Notes: generated by a model not told the origin, from the sequence alone. DNA of 64,000 nt from Evansella cellulosilytica DSM 2522 (GCF_000177235.2 NC_014829.1:620001-684000); one strand, 5' to 3'. Positions 1 through 11,113 are shown, numbered from the stretch's first letter. A program made the numbers and translations.

Positions 1-726
1 TTATTTACTGAACCTAGATTTTACGAAGTACTAAGAAATACACTTGCGATGAGCTTGATTAACTTAGTACTAGGGTTTATTACTGCAATAACACTAGCCA
101 TATTGTTAAATGAACTACGCAATATGACGTTTAAGAGAGTTGTACAGACAGTCAGTTATATGCCGTACTTTTTATCTTGGGTAGTAGCAGCAGGATTAGT
201 ATCTTATGCACTATCATTAGAAAACGGTATCGTGAATATCGTTTTAGTTAATTTACGAATTATTAGTGAGCCGATCGTATGGCTCGGTATTGGAGAGATA
301 TTTTGGGGTATTATCGGTGCCGCTGATGTTTGGAAAAACGTAGGGTGGAACTCTATTATTTACTTAGCTGCTATAGCGATGATCGATACGCAGCAGTATG
401 AGGCCGCACAAATTGACGGGGCATCAAGATTGCAGCGTATATGGCATATTACTTTGCCAGGTATGAAGCCAGTTATCATCATCCTATTAATTATGAACCT
501 TGGTTATATTTTAGAATCAGGCTTTGAAGCGCAATATCTATTAATGAATCCACAAAATAGAGACTTTGCAGAAAATCTAGATATTTACGTATTGCGTTAC
601 GGTATATCGATGGGGAACTTCTCCTTAGCTACGGCAGCCGGAATATTTAAAACAATAGTCAGCTTTATTTTCCTTTTCTCTGCAAATGCAATTGCGAAGA
701 AAATGGGCGAAGCTAGATTGTTCTAA
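1..726 (+). CDS. Sugar ABC transporter permease, LplB type (5' end cut off)
   Basis: The reading frame is open from base 1, so the gene begins outside the window; the ATG at 49 is internal. The visible part is a binding-protein-dependent permease with several membrane helices and the EAA loop (EAAQIDGASRLQRIWHITLP), which docks to the ATPase. LplB/YtcO-type permeases pair with an LplC/YtcP partner, and that partner follows 12 bases downstream. Position just before GH10 and GH67 genes suggests import of aldouronic acids (methylglucuronoxylo-oligosaccharides), as in the Geobacillus agu clusters; this is inferred. The binding protein should lie upstream. No ATPase gene is present, so a shared MsmX-like ATPase is expected. 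Confidence 0.9.
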   Translation, partial: LFTEPRFYEVLRNTLAMSLINLVLGFITAITLAILLNELRNMTFKRVVQTVSYMPYFLSWVVAAGLVSYALSLENGIVNIVLVNLRIISEPIVWLGIGEIFWGIIGAADVWKNVGWNSIIYLAAIAMIDTQQYEAAQIDGASRLQRIWHITLPGMKPVIIILLIMNLGYILESGFEAQYLLMNPQNRDFAENLDIYVLRYGISMGNFSLATAAGIFKTIVSFIFLFSANAIAKKMGEARLF

Positions 727-738
727 AGGAGGAACATC

Positions 739-1662
739 ATGAAATTATCTAAATTAGCAGGTAGAAGGCGTTCAGCAGATGATTTAATATTTGATTCCCT
801 AAATACAGTATTTTTACTTTTACTTTGTTTAGTGATGCTTTATCCGATGGTCAACACACTTGCGGTTTCCTTAAATGATGCTACCGACTCATTAAGGGGA
901 GGCATTTATTTGCTACCGAGAGAATTTACTTTCTTTAATTATAAACACGTTTTCGGTCAATCAGAGCTTCTACAGGCTGGGTTAATTTCTGTGCTTCGAA
1001 CAGTGATTGGAACTGCCACATCTGTGTTTTGTACAGCGATGGTTGCCTATACGATAAGTCGTCAATATTTCGTATTACGGAGATTTGTCACAATCGCATT
1101 TGTATTAACAATGTATTTAAATGGTGGACTTATACCGACTTATCTATTGATGAGAGAGCTACACTTAATCGGCACTTTCTGGATTTACATTATACCAGGA
1201 CTTATCGGTGTATTTAATTTAATTGTCGTGCGCTCTTTTATTGAAGGATTACCAGAAACAATATTTGAGTCTGCTCGAATGGATGGTGCAGGCGAGTTTA
1301 CACAATTTTTCAGAATTGCTTTACCTCTTTGTTTGCCGGTAATTGCAACCGTCTCACTATTTGTTGCTGTTTTCCAATGGAATCAGTGGTTTGATGTGTT
1401 TTTATATAACTCTTCTCAGCAACATTTAAGCACCCTGCAATACGAACTGATGAAAGTATTACAGAGCTCAAATGCATCACTGACAACAAGAAGTGCTGCT
1501 GACGCATTTGCCAATGCACCTGGACAAATGCAGGAAATAGTAACGCCAACGTCAGTACGTGCTGCAATCACAATAATAGTAAGTGTTCCTATTATTTGTG
1601 TATATCCATTTTTACAAAAGTACTTCGTTAAAGGATTAACTTTAGGTGGTGTAAAAGGATAA
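739..1662 (+). CDS. Sugar ABC transporter permease, LplC/YtcP type
   Basis: A 307-residue inner-membrane permease, second half of the importer begun by the preceding gene. About six hydrophobic helices are visible, with an EAA loop (ESARMDGAGEFTQFFRIALP) and the family C-terminus ending KYFVKGLTLGGVKG. An AAAGGAGG ribosome site lies just before the ATG. It is 18 bases from the xylanase gene and clearly cotranscribed. The substrate is inferred from the neighbours, most likely aldotetraouronic acid. Confidence 0.9.
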   Translation: MKLSKLAGRRRSADDLIFDSLNTVFLLLLCLVMLYPMVNTLAVSLNDATDSLRGGIYLLPREFTFFNYKHVFGQSELLQAGLISVLRTVIGTATSVFCTAMVAYTISRQYFVLRRFVTIAFVLTMYLNGGLIPTYLLMRELHLIGTFWIYIIPGLIGVFNLIVVRSFIEGLPETIFESARMDGAGEFTQFFRIALPLCLPVIATVSLFVAVFQWNQWFDVFLYNSSQQHLSTLQYELMKVLQSSNASLTTRSAADAFANAPGQMQEIVTPTSVRAAITIIVSVPIICVYPFLQKYFVKGLTLGGVKG

Positions 1663-1680
1663 CAGTTTGGAGGAATTACT

Positions 1681-2688
1681 ATGAAGCAAAAGCTAGAAGA
1701 AACAATACCTTCTCTTTGTGGTGTTTATAGGGACTATTTTAATATTGGAGCAGCAGTGAATAAGTACACTATCGAATCTAACAAGCATTTACTAGAAAAG
1801 CATTTTAATAGTTTAACAGCTGAAAATGAAATGAAGTTCGAAAATCTTCAACGAGAAGAAGGGGTATTCACCTTTGAGGAAACAGATCGTATGATTTCGT
1901 TTGCCGAAGCAAATGGGATGAAGGTTCGCGGACATACACTCGTTTGGCATAATCAAACACCAGATTGGGTGTTTGCTCATCCAGATGGCAAATTAGTGAA
2001 TCGCGATATGCTTCTAAATAGGATGGAAGCGCACATATTAGCTGTTGTTGGTAGATACAAAGGAAAAATAGAGAGCTGGGATGTAGTCAATGAAGCGATC
2101 TCTGATGACGCGACCGAGTATTTACGAAAATCGAAGTGGCTTGAAATAGTAGGGGAAGATTTTATTGCAAAGGCGTTTGAAAAAGCACATTTGGTTGACC
2201 CAGACGCATCGCTTTTTTATAACGACTATAATGAATCTTCGCCTGAAAAGAGGGAAAAAATTTATCGTTTAGTCAAGTCATTAAAAGAAAAGGATGTACC
2301 TATCCATGGGATCGGGCTGCAGGCGCATTGGAATATTGCAGAACCAAAAATTGACGACATACGTGCTGCTATAGAAAGGTATGCATCACTAGGCTTGCAA
2401 ATTCAAGTGACAGAGATGGATGTATCTGTATTTGAATGGAATGATAAAAGAAAAAACGTAACTGAACCTACAGCTTCCATGTTAGAGTTACAAGAAAAGC
2501 GATACGAACAATTTTTTAACTTATTTAGGGAGTATCGCCAGGTTATAACAAGTGTCACATTTTGGGGGATAAGTGACGCATATACATGGCTGAATGACTT
2601 TCCTGTGAAGGGACGACGCAATTGGCCGTTCGTATTTGATGAAGCAGGAAAACCAAAGGGTGCTTATTGGAACATTACTCGTTTTTAA
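1681..2688 (+). CDS. xynA: Intracellular endo-1,4-beta-xylanase, GH10
   Basis: A 335-residue single-domain GH10 enzyme that hydrolyses internal beta-1,4 bonds of xylo-oligosaccharides. There is no signal peptide and no binding module, so it should act in the cytoplasm on imported oligomers, like Geobacillus IXT6. The acid/base Glu is E138 in SWDVVNEAI and the nucleophile is E245 in IQVTEMDVSV. The substrate-binding motifs RGHTLVWHNQTPDW and WGISDAYTWLNDF are intact. A GGAGG site precedes the ATG. It lies between the importer permeases and alpha-glucuronidase, as expected for processing of aldouronic acids. Confidence 0.96.
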   Translation: MKQKLEETIPSLCGVYRDYFNIGAAVNKYTIESNKHLLEKHFNSLTAENEMKFENLQREEGVFTFEETDRMISFAEANGMKVRGHTLVWHNQTPDWVFAHPDGKLVNRDMLLNRMEAHILAVVGRYKGKIESWDVVNEAISDDATEYLRKSKWLEIVGEDFIAKAFEKAHLVDPDASLFYNDYNESSPEKREKIYRLVKSLKEKDVPIHGIGLQAHWNIAEPKIDDIRAAIERYASLGLQIQVTEMDVSVFEWNDKRKNVTEPTASMLELQEKRYEQFFNLFREYRQVITSVTFWGISDAYTWLNDFPVKGRRNWPFVFDEAGKPKGAYWNITRF

Positions 2689-2865
2689 TAAGGTAATAAT
2701 TAATAGTTTTTTGCACCTTGGGGGAGCTTTCTAGCTTCAGGCGTTATGCATTTTTCTAAATTTAGCATTAACAGGGGATATAAAGCTTCGTATTATGAGA
2801 GGGTTAATGCAAGTATAAAAAAATTGGTAATCCGATTTGAACAGATGGAAACTGGAGGCTATTTA

Positions 2866-4899
2866 ATGGACAGAGGATATAAAATGTGGCTCCGATATAA
2901 TCAAATTACTAATCAAGAAGTGTTAGAAGAATATCAATCTTGTTTGCAACACCTCCATTTCAGTGTAAATACTGCTACGATACTAGCTGCAGTAGATGAA
3001 CTGCAAGCGGGGCTTTCTTCTATGATAAATCATTCATTACATGTTCTAAAAACAAAAGATCAACGAGCTACGCTTTTGTTAACGATAGAGGAAAGTATTG
3101 CTAAGGAAGAAAACGTACAAGTAGAAATTGAGGATGAAGGTTACGTTATAAAGTCTATAAAGAATAATAGATTAATCATTTTCGGGAAAACAGATATTGG
3201 TGTACTATATGGTGTTTTCCATTTACTAAGATTAATGCAAACTCAATGTAGTTTGAAACATATATATATTGTTGAACAACCGAAAAACAGCCTTCGTATG
3301 TTAAATGAATGGGACAATATGGATGGTAGTATCGAACGTGGATATGCTGGTGTTTCTATTTTTTTTGAGAATAATCAATTCACCAAAGATTGGGAAAGAG
3401 TAAAAGATTATGCAAGATTATTAGCGTCTGTAGGTATAAATGGAATTGCTTTCAATAATGTAAATGTACATGAACAAGAGACGAAATTGATTACGCCTGA
3501 GTATCTACCGACTGTTGCAAAGGTAGCTAATATATTCAGAATGTACGGAATTAAAACTTTTCTAAGTATTAATTATGCTTCCCCTATTTCTCTTGGTGGA
3601 ATGGACACTGCCGATCCGTTAAACGAGGAAGTACGACAATGGTGGAAGGATAAGGCGAAGGAAATTTATCGCTTCATTCCAGATTTTGGTGGTGTTTTAG
3701 TAAAGGCGGATTCGGAGCACCGTCCAGGACCGTTTACGTATAACCGGACACACGCAGACGGAGCGAACATGCTTGCAGGCGCGTTTGCGCCATTTGATGG
3801 GATCGTGCTTTGGAGATGTTTTGTTTACGATTGTATGCAAGATTGGCGTGACCGTTCTACTGATCGTGCGAGAGCAGCTTACGATCACTTTAAGCCAATA
3901 GATGGTAAGTTTCATAAAAACGTCGTTTTACAAATAAAGAATGGTCCAATGGATTTCCAAGTCCGTGAGGCAGTGTCTCCGTTATTTGGGGCAATGCCAA
4001 ATACAAATCAAATGTTAGAATTACAAATTACACAAGAGTATACGGGGCAACAAAAACACTTGTGTTACTTAGTTCCACAGTGGAAAGAGATATTAGATTT
4101 TGATACGTATGCAAATGGTGTAAATACACCAATTAAATCGATTGTTGACGGTAGTCAATATAAGTATGATCACTGCGGGATAACAGCTGTTTCTAATGTA
4201 GGTAATGATGATAATTGGACGGGGCATACGTTAGCACAAGCGAACTTGTATGGCTATGCGCGATTGGCTTGGAATCCAGACTTATCTGCTGAGCTGATTA
4301 CTGATGAATGGGCCAAGTTAACGTTTGGAGTCGATGAACAAGTTGTCCAAGTTGTTTCGAATATGCTACTTCAGTCTTGGCATATATACGAAAAGTACAC
4401 TTCACCATTAGGTGTCGGCTGGATGGTGAATCCGGGTCATCATTACGGTCCGAATGTAGATGGATATGAATACTCTGTTTGGGGAACGTATCATTTTGCT
4501 GATAGTAAGGGAATTGGGGTTGACAGGACAGTAGCAACAGGAACAGGCTTTACAAACCAGTACTTCAAAGAAAACAAAGAACTTTACGAAACACTAAATA
4601 ATTGTCCTGACGAACTGCTACTTTTCTTTCATCACGTACCGTACACACATCAATTAAAATCAGGAGATACGGTTATTCAACATATTTATAATACACATTT
4701 CGAAGGCGTGGAGGAAGCGATTGGTCTAAAGAAGAGCTGGCTTTCTTTAGAAGCAAAAATATCCCCCTCTATCTTTAATGGGGTATCAGAACGACTACAA
4801 CATCAGATAGAGCATGCAAAGGAATGGAGAGATGTTATTAATACGTATTTTTATAGAAAGTCTGGGATCGAAGACGAAAAAAATAGAAAAATCTATTAA
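2866..4899 (+). CDS. aguA: Alpha-glucuronidase, GH67
   Basis: A 677-residue GH67 enzyme that removes (4-O-methyl)glucuronic acid from the non-reducing end of aldouronic acids in the cytoplasm. It can be followed along most of its length against the Geobacillus AguA. Catalytic residues align as E284 (VKADSE, acid), D363 (GPMDFQVRE) and E391 (ITQEYTGQ). The start is placed at 2866 because GGAGG sits 7 bases upstream and the family N-terminus begins there. The frame is open further upstream to an ATG at 2746, but those 40 residues have no family match and no good ribosome site. The released glucuronate feeds uxaC and uxuB downstream. Confidence 0.96.
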   Translation: MDRGYKMWLRYNQITNQEVLEEYQSCLQHLHFSVNTATILAAVDELQAGLSSMINHSLHVLKTKDQRATLLLTIEESIAKEENVQVEIEDEGYVIKSIKNNRLIIFGKTDIGVLYGVFHLLRLMQTQCSLKHIYIVEQPKNSLRMLNEWDNMDGSIERGYAGVSIFFENNQFTKDWERVKDYARLLASVGINGIAFNNVNVHEQETKLITPEYLPTVAKVANIFRMYGIKTFLSINYASPISLGGMDTADPLNEEVRQWWKDKAKEIYRFIPDFGGVLVKADSEHRPGPFTYNRTHADGANMLAGAFAPFDGIVLWRCFVYDCMQDWRDRSTDRARAAYDHFKPIDGKFHKNVVLQIKNGPMDFQVREAVSPLFGAMPNTNQMLELQITQEYTGQQKHLCYLVPQWKEILDFDTYANGVNTPIKSIVDGSQYKYDHCGITAVSNVGNDDNWTGHTLAQANLYGYARLAWNPDLSAELITDEWAKLTFGVDEQVVQVVSNMLLQSWHIYEKYTSPLGVGWMVNPGHHYGPNVDGYEYSVWGTYHFADSKGIGVDRTVATGTGFTNQYFKENKELYETLNNCPDELLLFFHHVPYTHQLKSGDTVIQHIYNTHFEGVEEAIGLKKSWLSLEAKISPSIFNGVSERLQHQIEHAKEWRDVINTYFYRKSGIEDEKNRKIY

Positions 4900-4909
4900 T
4901 GGTAGAAGG

Positions 4910-4935
4910 AAAACTTGGTCTTATAGCCAAGTTTT
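4910..4935 (+). terminator. Weak hairpin after aguA
   Basis: AAAACTTGG and CCAAGTTTT form a 9-bp stem with an 8-base loop just after the aguA stop. No clear T-run follows, so it may be a partial terminator or an mRNA-stabilising hairpin between aguA and uxuB rather than a full stop. Confidence 0.4.
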
Positions 4936-4956
4936 CTCTATATAACACCTTAAGAG

Positions 4957-4977
4957 CTTGAACAGAATAAATTCAAG
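4957..4977. promoter_or_regulatory. Inverted repeat before uxuB (possible operator)
   Basis: CTTGAA and TTCAAG are 9 bases apart, directly upstream of the uxuB ribosome site. This could be an operator for a uronate-responsive repressor or simply an RNA stem. I could not find a second copy in the window, so support is weak. Confidence 0.25.
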
Positions 4978-4992
4978 ATTGGAGGGGAGTTT

Positions 4993-5841
4993 TTGATTCC
5001 ACTGAATGAAAATTTAAAAGGAAAAGTAGCCGTTATTACTGGAGGAGGAGGCGTCCTATGTAGTGAAATGGCAAAGGAACTTGCAAGACATGGCGTCAAG
5101 GTCGCAATACTAAATAGAACACTAGAAAAGGGAGAAAAAGTCGCAGATACTATAAGGAAAGCAGGTGGCACTGCCATTGCTATCCGTTGTGATGTTGTTG
5201 ATGAAGAGAGTGTAAAGAAGGCAGAAAAAACAGTCTCAAAGGAGTTTGGAACTTGTAATATATTGATTAACGGTGCCGGTGGCAATCATCCGAAAGGCTC
5301 GACAACAAATGAAGTTTTTGCATCAGATGATACGGTTAATCCAAATGTAACTTCATTTTTCGATTTAAGCTATGAGGGGTTTAATCATGTGTTTCAGCTT
5401 AATATTATTGGTACGGTCATTCCAACGCAAGTTTTCACGAAGGGAATGGTTGATGGAAATGGAGGTTCGGTTATTAATATATCCTCAATGGCTGCGCCTT
5501 CACCGATGACAAAGGTTCCAGCCTATGGAGCTGCAAAAGCAGGCATTGATAATTTTACACAATGGCTAGCAGTACATATGGCCCCTGCTAATATTCGAGT
5601 TAATGCGATTGCTCCAGGGTTCTTTCTTACCGACCAAAACCGTAGCTTACTAACATATGAAGATGGATCCTTTACGGACAGAGCAAAAAAAATCTTACAA
5701 AACACACCGATGAAGCGATTTGGAAAACCAGAGGATTTATTAGGGACATTATTGTGGTTAGTGGATGATCAGGCATCACGATTTGTAACAGGTATATCGG
5801 TGCCAGTAGATGGTGGCTTCATGGCATACCCGGGGGTGTAA
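4993..5841 (+). CDS. uxuB: D-mannonate oxidoreductase (fructuronate reductase), SDR type
   Basis: A 282-residue short-chain dehydrogenase that interconverts D-fructuronate and D-mannonate with NAD(H). The Rossmann glycine motif VAVITGGGG is near residue 13, NGAGGNHP follows, and the catalytic Ser-Tyr-Lys set appears as ISSMAAP and YGAAKAG. It resembles the SDR-type YjmF/UxuB of Bacillus rather than the long-chain E. coli enzyme. Translation begins at a TTG, supported by GGAGGGGAG about 4-8 bases upstream. The stop is 4 bases before the uxaC start, so the two are translationally linked. The mannonate dehydratase UxuA that should follow in the pathway is not in this window. Confidence 0.88.
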   Translation: MIPLNENLKGKVAVITGGGGVLCSEMAKELARHGVKVAILNRTLEKGEKVADTIRKAGGTAIAIRCDVVDEESVKKAEKTVSKEFGTCNILINGAGGNHPKGSTTNEVFASDDTVNPNVTSFFDLSYEGFNHVFQLNIIGTVIPTQVFTKGMVDGNGGSVINISSMAAPSPMTKVPAYGAAKAGIDNFTQWLAVHMAPANIRVNAIAPGFFLTDQNRSLLTYEDGSFTDRAKKILQNTPMKRFGKPEDLLGTLLWLVDDQASRFVTGISVPVDGGFMAYPGV

Positions 5842-5845
5842 AAGA

Positions 5846-7255
5846 ATGGGTGGATTTATTACTGAAAATTATTTGTTAACGAGTGAATCTGCAAAAATTC
5901 TCTACCACGACTATGCAAAAAAAATGCCCATTTACGATTACCATTGTCATTTAAGTCCAAAAGAAATTGCAGAAAACAAGACGTTTCGAAATATGACAGA
6001 GATTTGGTTAGATGGAGACCATTATAAATGGAGAGTGATGAGGGCACTTGGTGTTGAGGAAAAATACATTACAGGAAATGCAAGTGATTATGAAAAGTTT
6101 CGAGCTTGGGCAAAAACGGTACCACAGATTATTGGAAATCCACTATATCAATGGACACACATGGAGTTAAAACGTTATTTTCATACAGATTTATTATTGA
6201 ATGAAGATACTTGTGATATCGTTTGGGAGCATTGTAATAGCTTATTGCAAACAGCAGCCCTTTCCGCACAAAAAATAATCGAGCAATCTCAAGTCAAGAT
6301 GATTGGAACAACAGATGATCCAGTAGATGATCTTATATATCATCAAGCCATTATGAAAAATGAACGCTTTAAAACGAAGGTACTTCCAACATTTCGACCA
6401 GATCAAGCATACGAAATTAGGAAGCAAGGCTACAATGAGTATGTTGATAAGCTATCCACCGTTACTTCTACTCGTATTGATAGCTTTCAATCTTTTTTAC
6501 AAGCACTAGAATCAAGGATTCAATACTTTCATAAAATGGGGTGCCGAATATCAGACCATGGATTAGAAACCTTACCATATGAGGATGCCAGCACGGAAGA
6601 AGTCGAAAGTATTTTTTCGAGCGCTCGTCAAGGTGAAAAGGTAACCTTGCTTGAAGAATATAAGTTTAAAACATATGTACTTTCTTTTTTAGGGAGGTTA
6701 TACCATTCTTTAGGGTGGGCAATGCAGTTACATATTGGTCCACTACGTGATAATAATGAAAAAATGTTTGCACGCATAGGTGCCAATACGGGATTTGACT
6801 CAATCAATGACTACTTTTTGGCAAAACCGTTGAATGCATTTTTAAACCGATTGGAAAAATCGAGTGAACTACCAAAAATGATTATTTATTCTCTTAATCC
6901 AAATCACAATGAAGTTATTGCATCTGCTTGTGGCAATTTCCATTCAGCTAGCATGAAAGGAAAAATCCAATTTGGAGCAGGTTGGTGGTATAACGACCAT
7001 AAAGACGGCATGATAAGGCAGATGACAGACTTAGCTAATACAGGGGTGCTTAGTACTTTTATTGGTATGTTGACCGACTCCCGCAGCTTTTTATCCTATA
7101 CACGCCATGAGTACTTCCGAAGGGTACTGTGTGAAATGGTTGGTAAATGGATTGAAAGTGGTGAAGCACCACGAGATTATAAACTATTAGGTGAGATGAT
7201 TCAAAATATTAGCTATAACAATGCTGCAAATTATTTTGAAGTGCAAACTCATTAA
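5846..7255 (+). CDS. uxaC: Glucuronate isomerase
   Basis: A 469-residue member of the UxaC family (amidohydrolase-like TIM barrel) that isomerises D-glucuronate to D-fructuronate. The N-terminal metal motif is YDYHCHLSPKEI, and the C-terminal part LTDSRSFLSYTRHEYFRR is typical of the family. The frame is open back to 5810, but the family N-terminus and a GGGGGTG ribosome site favour the ATG at 5846. It is the last gene of the aguA-uxuB-uxaC block; about 270 bases without a gene separate it from xylA. Confidence 0.94.
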   Translation: MGGFITENYLLTSESAKILYHDYAKKMPIYDYHCHLSPKEIAENKTFRNMTEIWLDGDHYKWRVMRALGVEEKYITGNASDYEKFRAWAKTVPQIIGNPLYQWTHMELKRYFHTDLLLNEDTCDIVWEHCNSLLQTAALSAQKIIEQSQVKMIGTTDDPVDDLIYHQAIMKNERFKTKVLPTFRPDQAYEIRKQGYNEYVDKLSTVTSTRIDSFQSFLQALESRIQYFHKMGCRISDHGLETLPYEDASTEEVESIFSSARQGEKVTLLEEYKFKTYVLSFLGRLYHSLGWAMQLHIGPLRDNNEKMFARIGANTGFDSINDYFLAKPLNAFLNRLEKSSELPKMIIYSLNPNHNEVIASACGNFHSASMKGKIQFGAGWWYNDHKDGMIRQMTDLANTGVLSTFIGMLTDSRSFLSYTRHEYFRRVLCEMVGKWIESGEAPRDYKLLGEMIQNISYNNAANYFEVQTH

Positions 7256-7438
7256 TATAAACCGTATTACGTGCAATAATTTAGCTCGTTTTCTCGTTTA
7301 ATCATATGAGGTGTTCTACGTGTTCATATAATAGCGAAGTCTTCTGCTATTGCAGGAGACTCGCAGTATCATCGCAATTCGTGTACGTATAGAAGGGCTC
7401 TAAAATACATCGAAGTTTAAAAAATAAATTAACAAAAA

Positions 7439-7481
7439 CTTAGTATGTTCAATAGACAAACTAAGTTGATAGTGTTATAAT
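7439..7481 (+). promoter_or_regulatory. xylA promoter with overlapping XylR operator
   Basis: Bases 7439-7465 form an inverted repeat with arms CTTAGTATGTT and GACAAACTAAG (one is CTTAGTTTGTC when reversed), close to the B. subtilis xyl operator. A TAGACA -35 box (7453-7458) lies inside the right half, and a perfect TATAAT -10 box follows after 17 bases (7476-7481). Repressor binding would cover the -35 box. The same layout recurs before the binding-protein gene at 15421. Confidence 0.85.
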
Positions 7482-7487
7482 ACAACC

Positions 7488-7502
7488 ATGAAAACGGTTA
7501 CT
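7488..7502 (+). promoter_or_regulatory. cre site (CcpA) in xylA leader
   Basis: ATGAAAACGGTTACT matches the WTGNAANCGNWNNCW consensus at every position. It begins 6 bases after the -10 box, so CcpA would block the promoter or early elongation. This fits catabolite repression of xylA in Bacillus. Confidence 0.8.
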
Positions 7503-7527
7503 AAAATTAATTGTGGGGGGAATTGTA

Positions 7528-8853
7528 ATGAGTTATTTTAAAAATGTTCAGCAAGTAAAGTTTGAAGGTTCTCAATCTAGCAATCCATTCGCTTATAAAT
7601 ATTATAATCCTGAAGAAAAAATTAACGGAAAATCAATGGAAGAGCTTCTTCGTTTTGCAGTGTCTTATTGGCACACATTTACAGGGGAAGGAACGGATCC
7701 ATTCGGAGCTGGGACAGCAGTTAGACCATACAACCACTTATCTGGAATGGACCTTGCAAAAGCACGTGTAGAAGCATCGTTTGAATTTTTTGAAAAGCTA
7801 GATGTTCCTTTCTTCTGCTTCCATGATATTGATGTTGCTCCTGAATCTGATTCTTTAAGTGAGACGCTGAAAAACATTGATGAAATTGTTGCAATGATAA
7901 AAGACTATCTGAAAACAAGCAAAGTAAAGTTGCTTTGGAATACTGCTAATATGTTTACACATCCGCGTTGGTTACACGGTGCTGCAACGGCACCTAACGC
8001 TGACATCTTCGCTTATGCTGCTGCAAAAGTAAAAAAAGGCTTAGAAGTTGGTAAAGAGCTTGGTGCGGAAAACTATGTATTTTGGGGTGGACGTGAAGGA
8101 TATGAAACGCTCCTAAATACAGATATGGGTCTTGAACTAGATAATCTAGCACGCTTTTTCCATATGGCAAAAGATTATGCGAAAGAAATTGGTTTTGATG
8201 CACAATTTTTAATTGAACCAAAGCCAAAAGAGCCAACAAAGCACCAATATGATTTTGATGTTGCAACAGGCTTAGCGTTTTTACAAAAATATGATCTGCA
8301 AGATACGTTTAAATTTAATATTGAGGCAAACCATGCAACTTTAGCTGGCCATACTTTCGAGCACGAGCTAAGAACAGCACGCGTAAATGGTATGTTAGGC
8401 TCTGTTGATGCAAACCAAGGTGATACATTACTTGGATGGGATACAGATGAGTTCCCGACTGATCTATATTCTACAACATTAGCAATGTATGAAATATTGA
8501 AAAATGATGGACTTGGTAGTGGAGGCTTAAACTTCGATGCGAAGGTAAGACGACCTTCTTTTGATACAGACGACTTATTCCACGCGCATATCGCTGGTAT
8601 GGATGCTTTTGCAATCGGTACAAAAGTAGCACAACGCTTAATTGAGGATAAAGTATTAGATGACTTCGTAGCTGATCGCTACAAAAGCTACACAGAAGGA
8701 ATAGGCCTAGATATTGTTGAAGGCAAGACAGACTTCCACAAATTAGAGAAGCACGCGCTAAGTTTAACTGAAATTAACAATAAGTCTGGAAGACAAGAGT
8801 TGTTAAAGGCAACAATAAACAAATATTTATTAGAAACATTTGCTCAAAAATAA
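7528..8853 (+). CDS. xylA: Xylose isomerase
   Basis: A 441-residue class II xylose isomerase converting D-xylose to D-xylulose in the cytoplasm. Active-site and metal motifs are intact: [12 protein letters not shown] (catalytic His and Asp), [36 protein letters not shown] and [11 protein letters not shown]. The start at 7528 has GGGGGG 7 bases upstream; the five codons upstream of it in the open frame precede that ribosome site's ATG. A XylR operator and a cre site lie in the leader and a strong terminator follows, so it is probably a monocistronic xylose-induced gene. XylB is encoded about 10 kb away. Confidence 0.97.
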   Translation: MSYFKNVQQVKFEGSQSSNPFAYKYYNPEEKINGKSMEELLRFAVSYWHTFTGEGTDPFGAGTAVRPYNHLSGMDLAKARVEASFEFFEKLDVPFFCFHDIDVAPESDSLSETLKNIDEIVAMIKDYLKTSKVKLLWNTANMFTHPRWLHGAATAPNADIFAYAAAKVKKGLEVGKELGAENYVFWGGREGYETLLNTDMGLELDNLARFFHMAKDYAKEIGFDAQFLIEPKPKEPTKHQYDFDVATGLAFLQKYDLQDTFKFNIEANHATLAGHTFEHELRTARVNGMLGSVDANQGDTLLGWDTDEFPTDLYSTTLAMYEILKNDGLGSGGLNFDAKVRRPSFDTDDLFHAHIAGMDAFAIGTKVAQRLIEDKVLDDFVADRYKSYTEGIGLDIVEGKTDFHKLEKHALSLTEINNKSGRQELLKATINKYLLETFAQK

Positions 8854-8870
8854 TAACTATATAAACATCA

Positions 8871-8909
8871 AAAATGCACTGAATACTTAATTGTTTCAGT
8901 GCATTTTTT
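8871..8909 (+). terminator. Rho-independent terminator of xylA
   Basis: AAAATGCACTGAA pairs with TTCAGTGCATTTT around a short AT-rich loop and runs into a T-run. It separates xylA from tkt, so tkt needs its own promoter or read-through. Confidence 0.85.
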
Positions 8910-9072
8910 GAAATGAAATCAAAAATATGTGTTAAAGAATCTTGATTTAGTAGAAAAGGGATAGATGTTTGCGAAAACAGCGTTAGCTAAAAACCTTACA
9001 ACTGACAAGCCTAATTGAAGAGACAATCAAAAGCAACGAATCATATCAAAAAAAAATAGAGGAGTGGTAACA

Positions 9073-11076
9073 ATGTCAACGGAACAATTAACAGTAAAGC
9101 AGCAAGCGATTAACACAATTAGAACACTTTCAATCGATGGGATTGAAAAAGCGAATTCAGGTCACCCTGGATTGCCGATGGGAGCAGCACCAATGGGCTT
9201 TGCTCTATTTGCAGAACAAATGAAGCATAATCCTAAAAATCCAAGCTGGTTTAATAGAGATCGTTTTGTTTTGTCTGCAGGGCATGGCTCAATGCTATTA
9301 TATAGCCTTCTTCACTTATCAGGTTATGACGTAACAATGGATGATTTAAAAAATTTCCGACAATGGGGAAGTAACACCCCAGGGCACCCAGAGTATGGAC
9401 ACACTTCTGGTGTTGATGCAACAACAGGGCCGTTAGGACAAGGGTTTGCGATGGCGGTAGGAATGGCAATGACAGAGAGACATTTAGCGGCTAAATTCAA
9501 TAGAGAGGATTTTAATATTATTGATCATTATACATATAGTATTTGCGGAGATGGCGACTTAATGGAGGGGGTAAGTGCAGAGGCAGCCTCCTTGGCCGGT
9601 CACTTAAAGTTAGGTCGACTTATTGTCCTTTACGATTCAAACGATATTTCCTTAGATGGTGACTTACATTTAGCGTTCTCAGAAAGTGTGGAAGACCGTT
9701 TTAAAGCATATAACTGGCATTATATTAGAGTCGAAGATGGAAATAATCTTCATGAGATAAATAAAGCAATTCAGCATGCTAAGGAAGATGAACGTCCATC
9801 AATAATAGAAGTAAAAACGACGATAGGATATGGTTCTCCAAATAAAGCGGGCAAATCAGCCTCTCACGGTGCGCCTCTTGGAAAGGATGAGGTGAAGCTT
9901 ACAAAGGAAAGTTATGATTGGACGCATCACGAAGAGTTTTATGTGCCAAGTGAGGTTGCACAACTATTTGCTAAAGTAATAGAAAATGGAAAAGAGTTAG
10001 AGGAAAGCTGGAATCAACTCGTAGCCCGTTATGAACAGCGCTTTCCGGAGTTAGGAATTAAATTAACAGAAGCGATAAATGGGAAATTACCCGTTGGCTG
10101 GGATAATCAGTTACCTTCATATAAAGAAGGGGATAAAGTAGCTACTCGTTCGTCTAGTGGTGAGGCAATAAATGCATTTGCAGCAAATATTCCTGCTATT
10201 ATTGGTGGCTCAGCCGATCTTGCATCATCAAATAAAACGATGCTAAAGGGCGAAGCTAATTTTTCTAGTCAAGATTATAGCGGTCGCAATGTGTGGTTCG
10301 GTGTACGAGAGTTTGCAATGGCTGCAATGATAAATGGTATGGCATTGCACGGTGGAGTTAAACCTTTTGGAGCAACCTTCTTTGTCTTTTCTGACTATTT
10401 GCGACCGGCAGTGAGGTTGTCTGCATTAATGAAGTTGCCAGTAACCTACGTCTTTACTCACGATAGCGTTGCTGTTGGGGAAGATGGTCCGACGCATGAG
10501 CCTGTTGAACAGCTTGCATCCTTCCGCGCGATGCCAGGTATCACTGTTATTCGCCCTGCTGATGGAAATGAGTCTGTTGCTGCATGGAAGCTTGCACTTG
10601 AAAGTACGAATAGACCAACGCTGCTCGTATTAAGTAGACAAGATTTAATGACACATACAAAATCAGTTGAAGAAGCGTATGATGGTGTGAAAAGAGGGGC
10701 GTATATTATTTCTGAAGCAAAAGGTAATACTGAAGGAGTTTTAATCGCAACCGGTTCAGAAGTACAGTTAGCAGTAGCAGCGCAAAGAAAATTGGAGGAA
10801 GAAGGTGTCAATGTGTCTGTCGTCAGCATGCCTAGTTGGGATTTATTTGAAAAACAAAATACTGCATATAAAAATAAAGTGCTTCCTCCAAATGTAAAAG
10901 CAAGAGTAGCTATTGAAATGGGGTCTTCTCTCGGTTGGAAGGAATATGTAGGAAACGAAGGGAAAGTCATCTCGATTGATCAATTTGGTGCATCTGCACC
11001 AGCAAACGAAATATTACAAGAGTATGGATTTACAGTTGAAAACGTTGTGAATACGATGAAAGAAGCATTAAAATAA
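9073..11076 (+). CDS. tkt: Transketolase
   Basis: A 667-residue thiamine-diphosphate enzyme that moves two-carbon units between sugar phosphates in the pentose phosphate pathway. The thiamine motif [19 protein letters not shown], the early [11 protein letters not shown] and [14 protein letters not shown] motifs, and the pyrimidine-domain [16 protein letters not shown] are all present, and length is normal. The ATG at 9073 follows GAGGAG by 8 bases. Position between xylA and the mutarotase suggests a pentose-dedicated copy; Bacilli usually have another tkt elsewhere, which cannot be seen here. Confidence 0.96.
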   Translation: MSTEQLTVKQQAINTIRTLSIDGIEKANSGHPGLPMGAAPMGFALFAEQMKHNPKNPSWFNRDRFVLSAGHGSMLLYSLLHLSGYDVTMDDLKNFRQWGSNTPGHPEYGHTSGVDATTGPLGQGFAMAVGMAMTERHLAAKFNREDFNIIDHYTYSICGDGDLMEGVSAEAASLAGHLKLGRLIVLYDSNDISLDGDLHLAFSESVEDRFKAYNWHYIRVEDGNNLHEINKAIQHAKEDERPSIIEVKTTIGYGSPNKAGKSASHGAPLGKDEVKLTKESYDWTHHEEFYVPSEVAQLFAKVIENGKELEESWNQLVARYEQRFPELGIKLTEAINGKLPVGWDNQLPSYKEGDKVATRSSSGEAINAFAANIPAIIGGSADLASSNKTMLKGEANFSSQDYSGRNVWFGVREFAMAAMINGMALHGGVKPFGATFFVFSDYLRPAVRLSALMKLPVTYVFTHDSVAVGEDGPTHEPVEQLASFRAMPGITVIRPADGNESVAAWKLALESTNRPTLLVLSRQDLMTHTKSVEEAYDGVKRGAYIISEAKGNTEGVLIATGSEVQLAVAAQRKLEEEGVNVSVVSMPSWDLFEKQNTAYKNKVLPPNVKARVAIEMGSSLGWKEYVGNEGKVISIDQFGASAPANEILQEYGFTVENVVNTMKEALK

Positions 11077-11113
11077 ATGTATATAGAATTTGAATAAAGC
11101 CAGGGAGGTAACA

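Noticed and set aside
2746-2865. 40-residue N-terminal extension of alpha-glucuronidase
   Set aside because: GGAGG 7 bases before ATG 2866 and the known family N-terminus set the start; the extension has no similarity.
7466-7471. TTGATA as the -35 box of xylA
   Set aside because: It is only 4 bases from the TATAAT; TAGACA at 7453 has the proper 17-base spacing.
10458-10970. 170-codon frame opposite transketolase
   Set aside because: It is the antisense shadow of a fully conserved transketolase and has no independent start signals.
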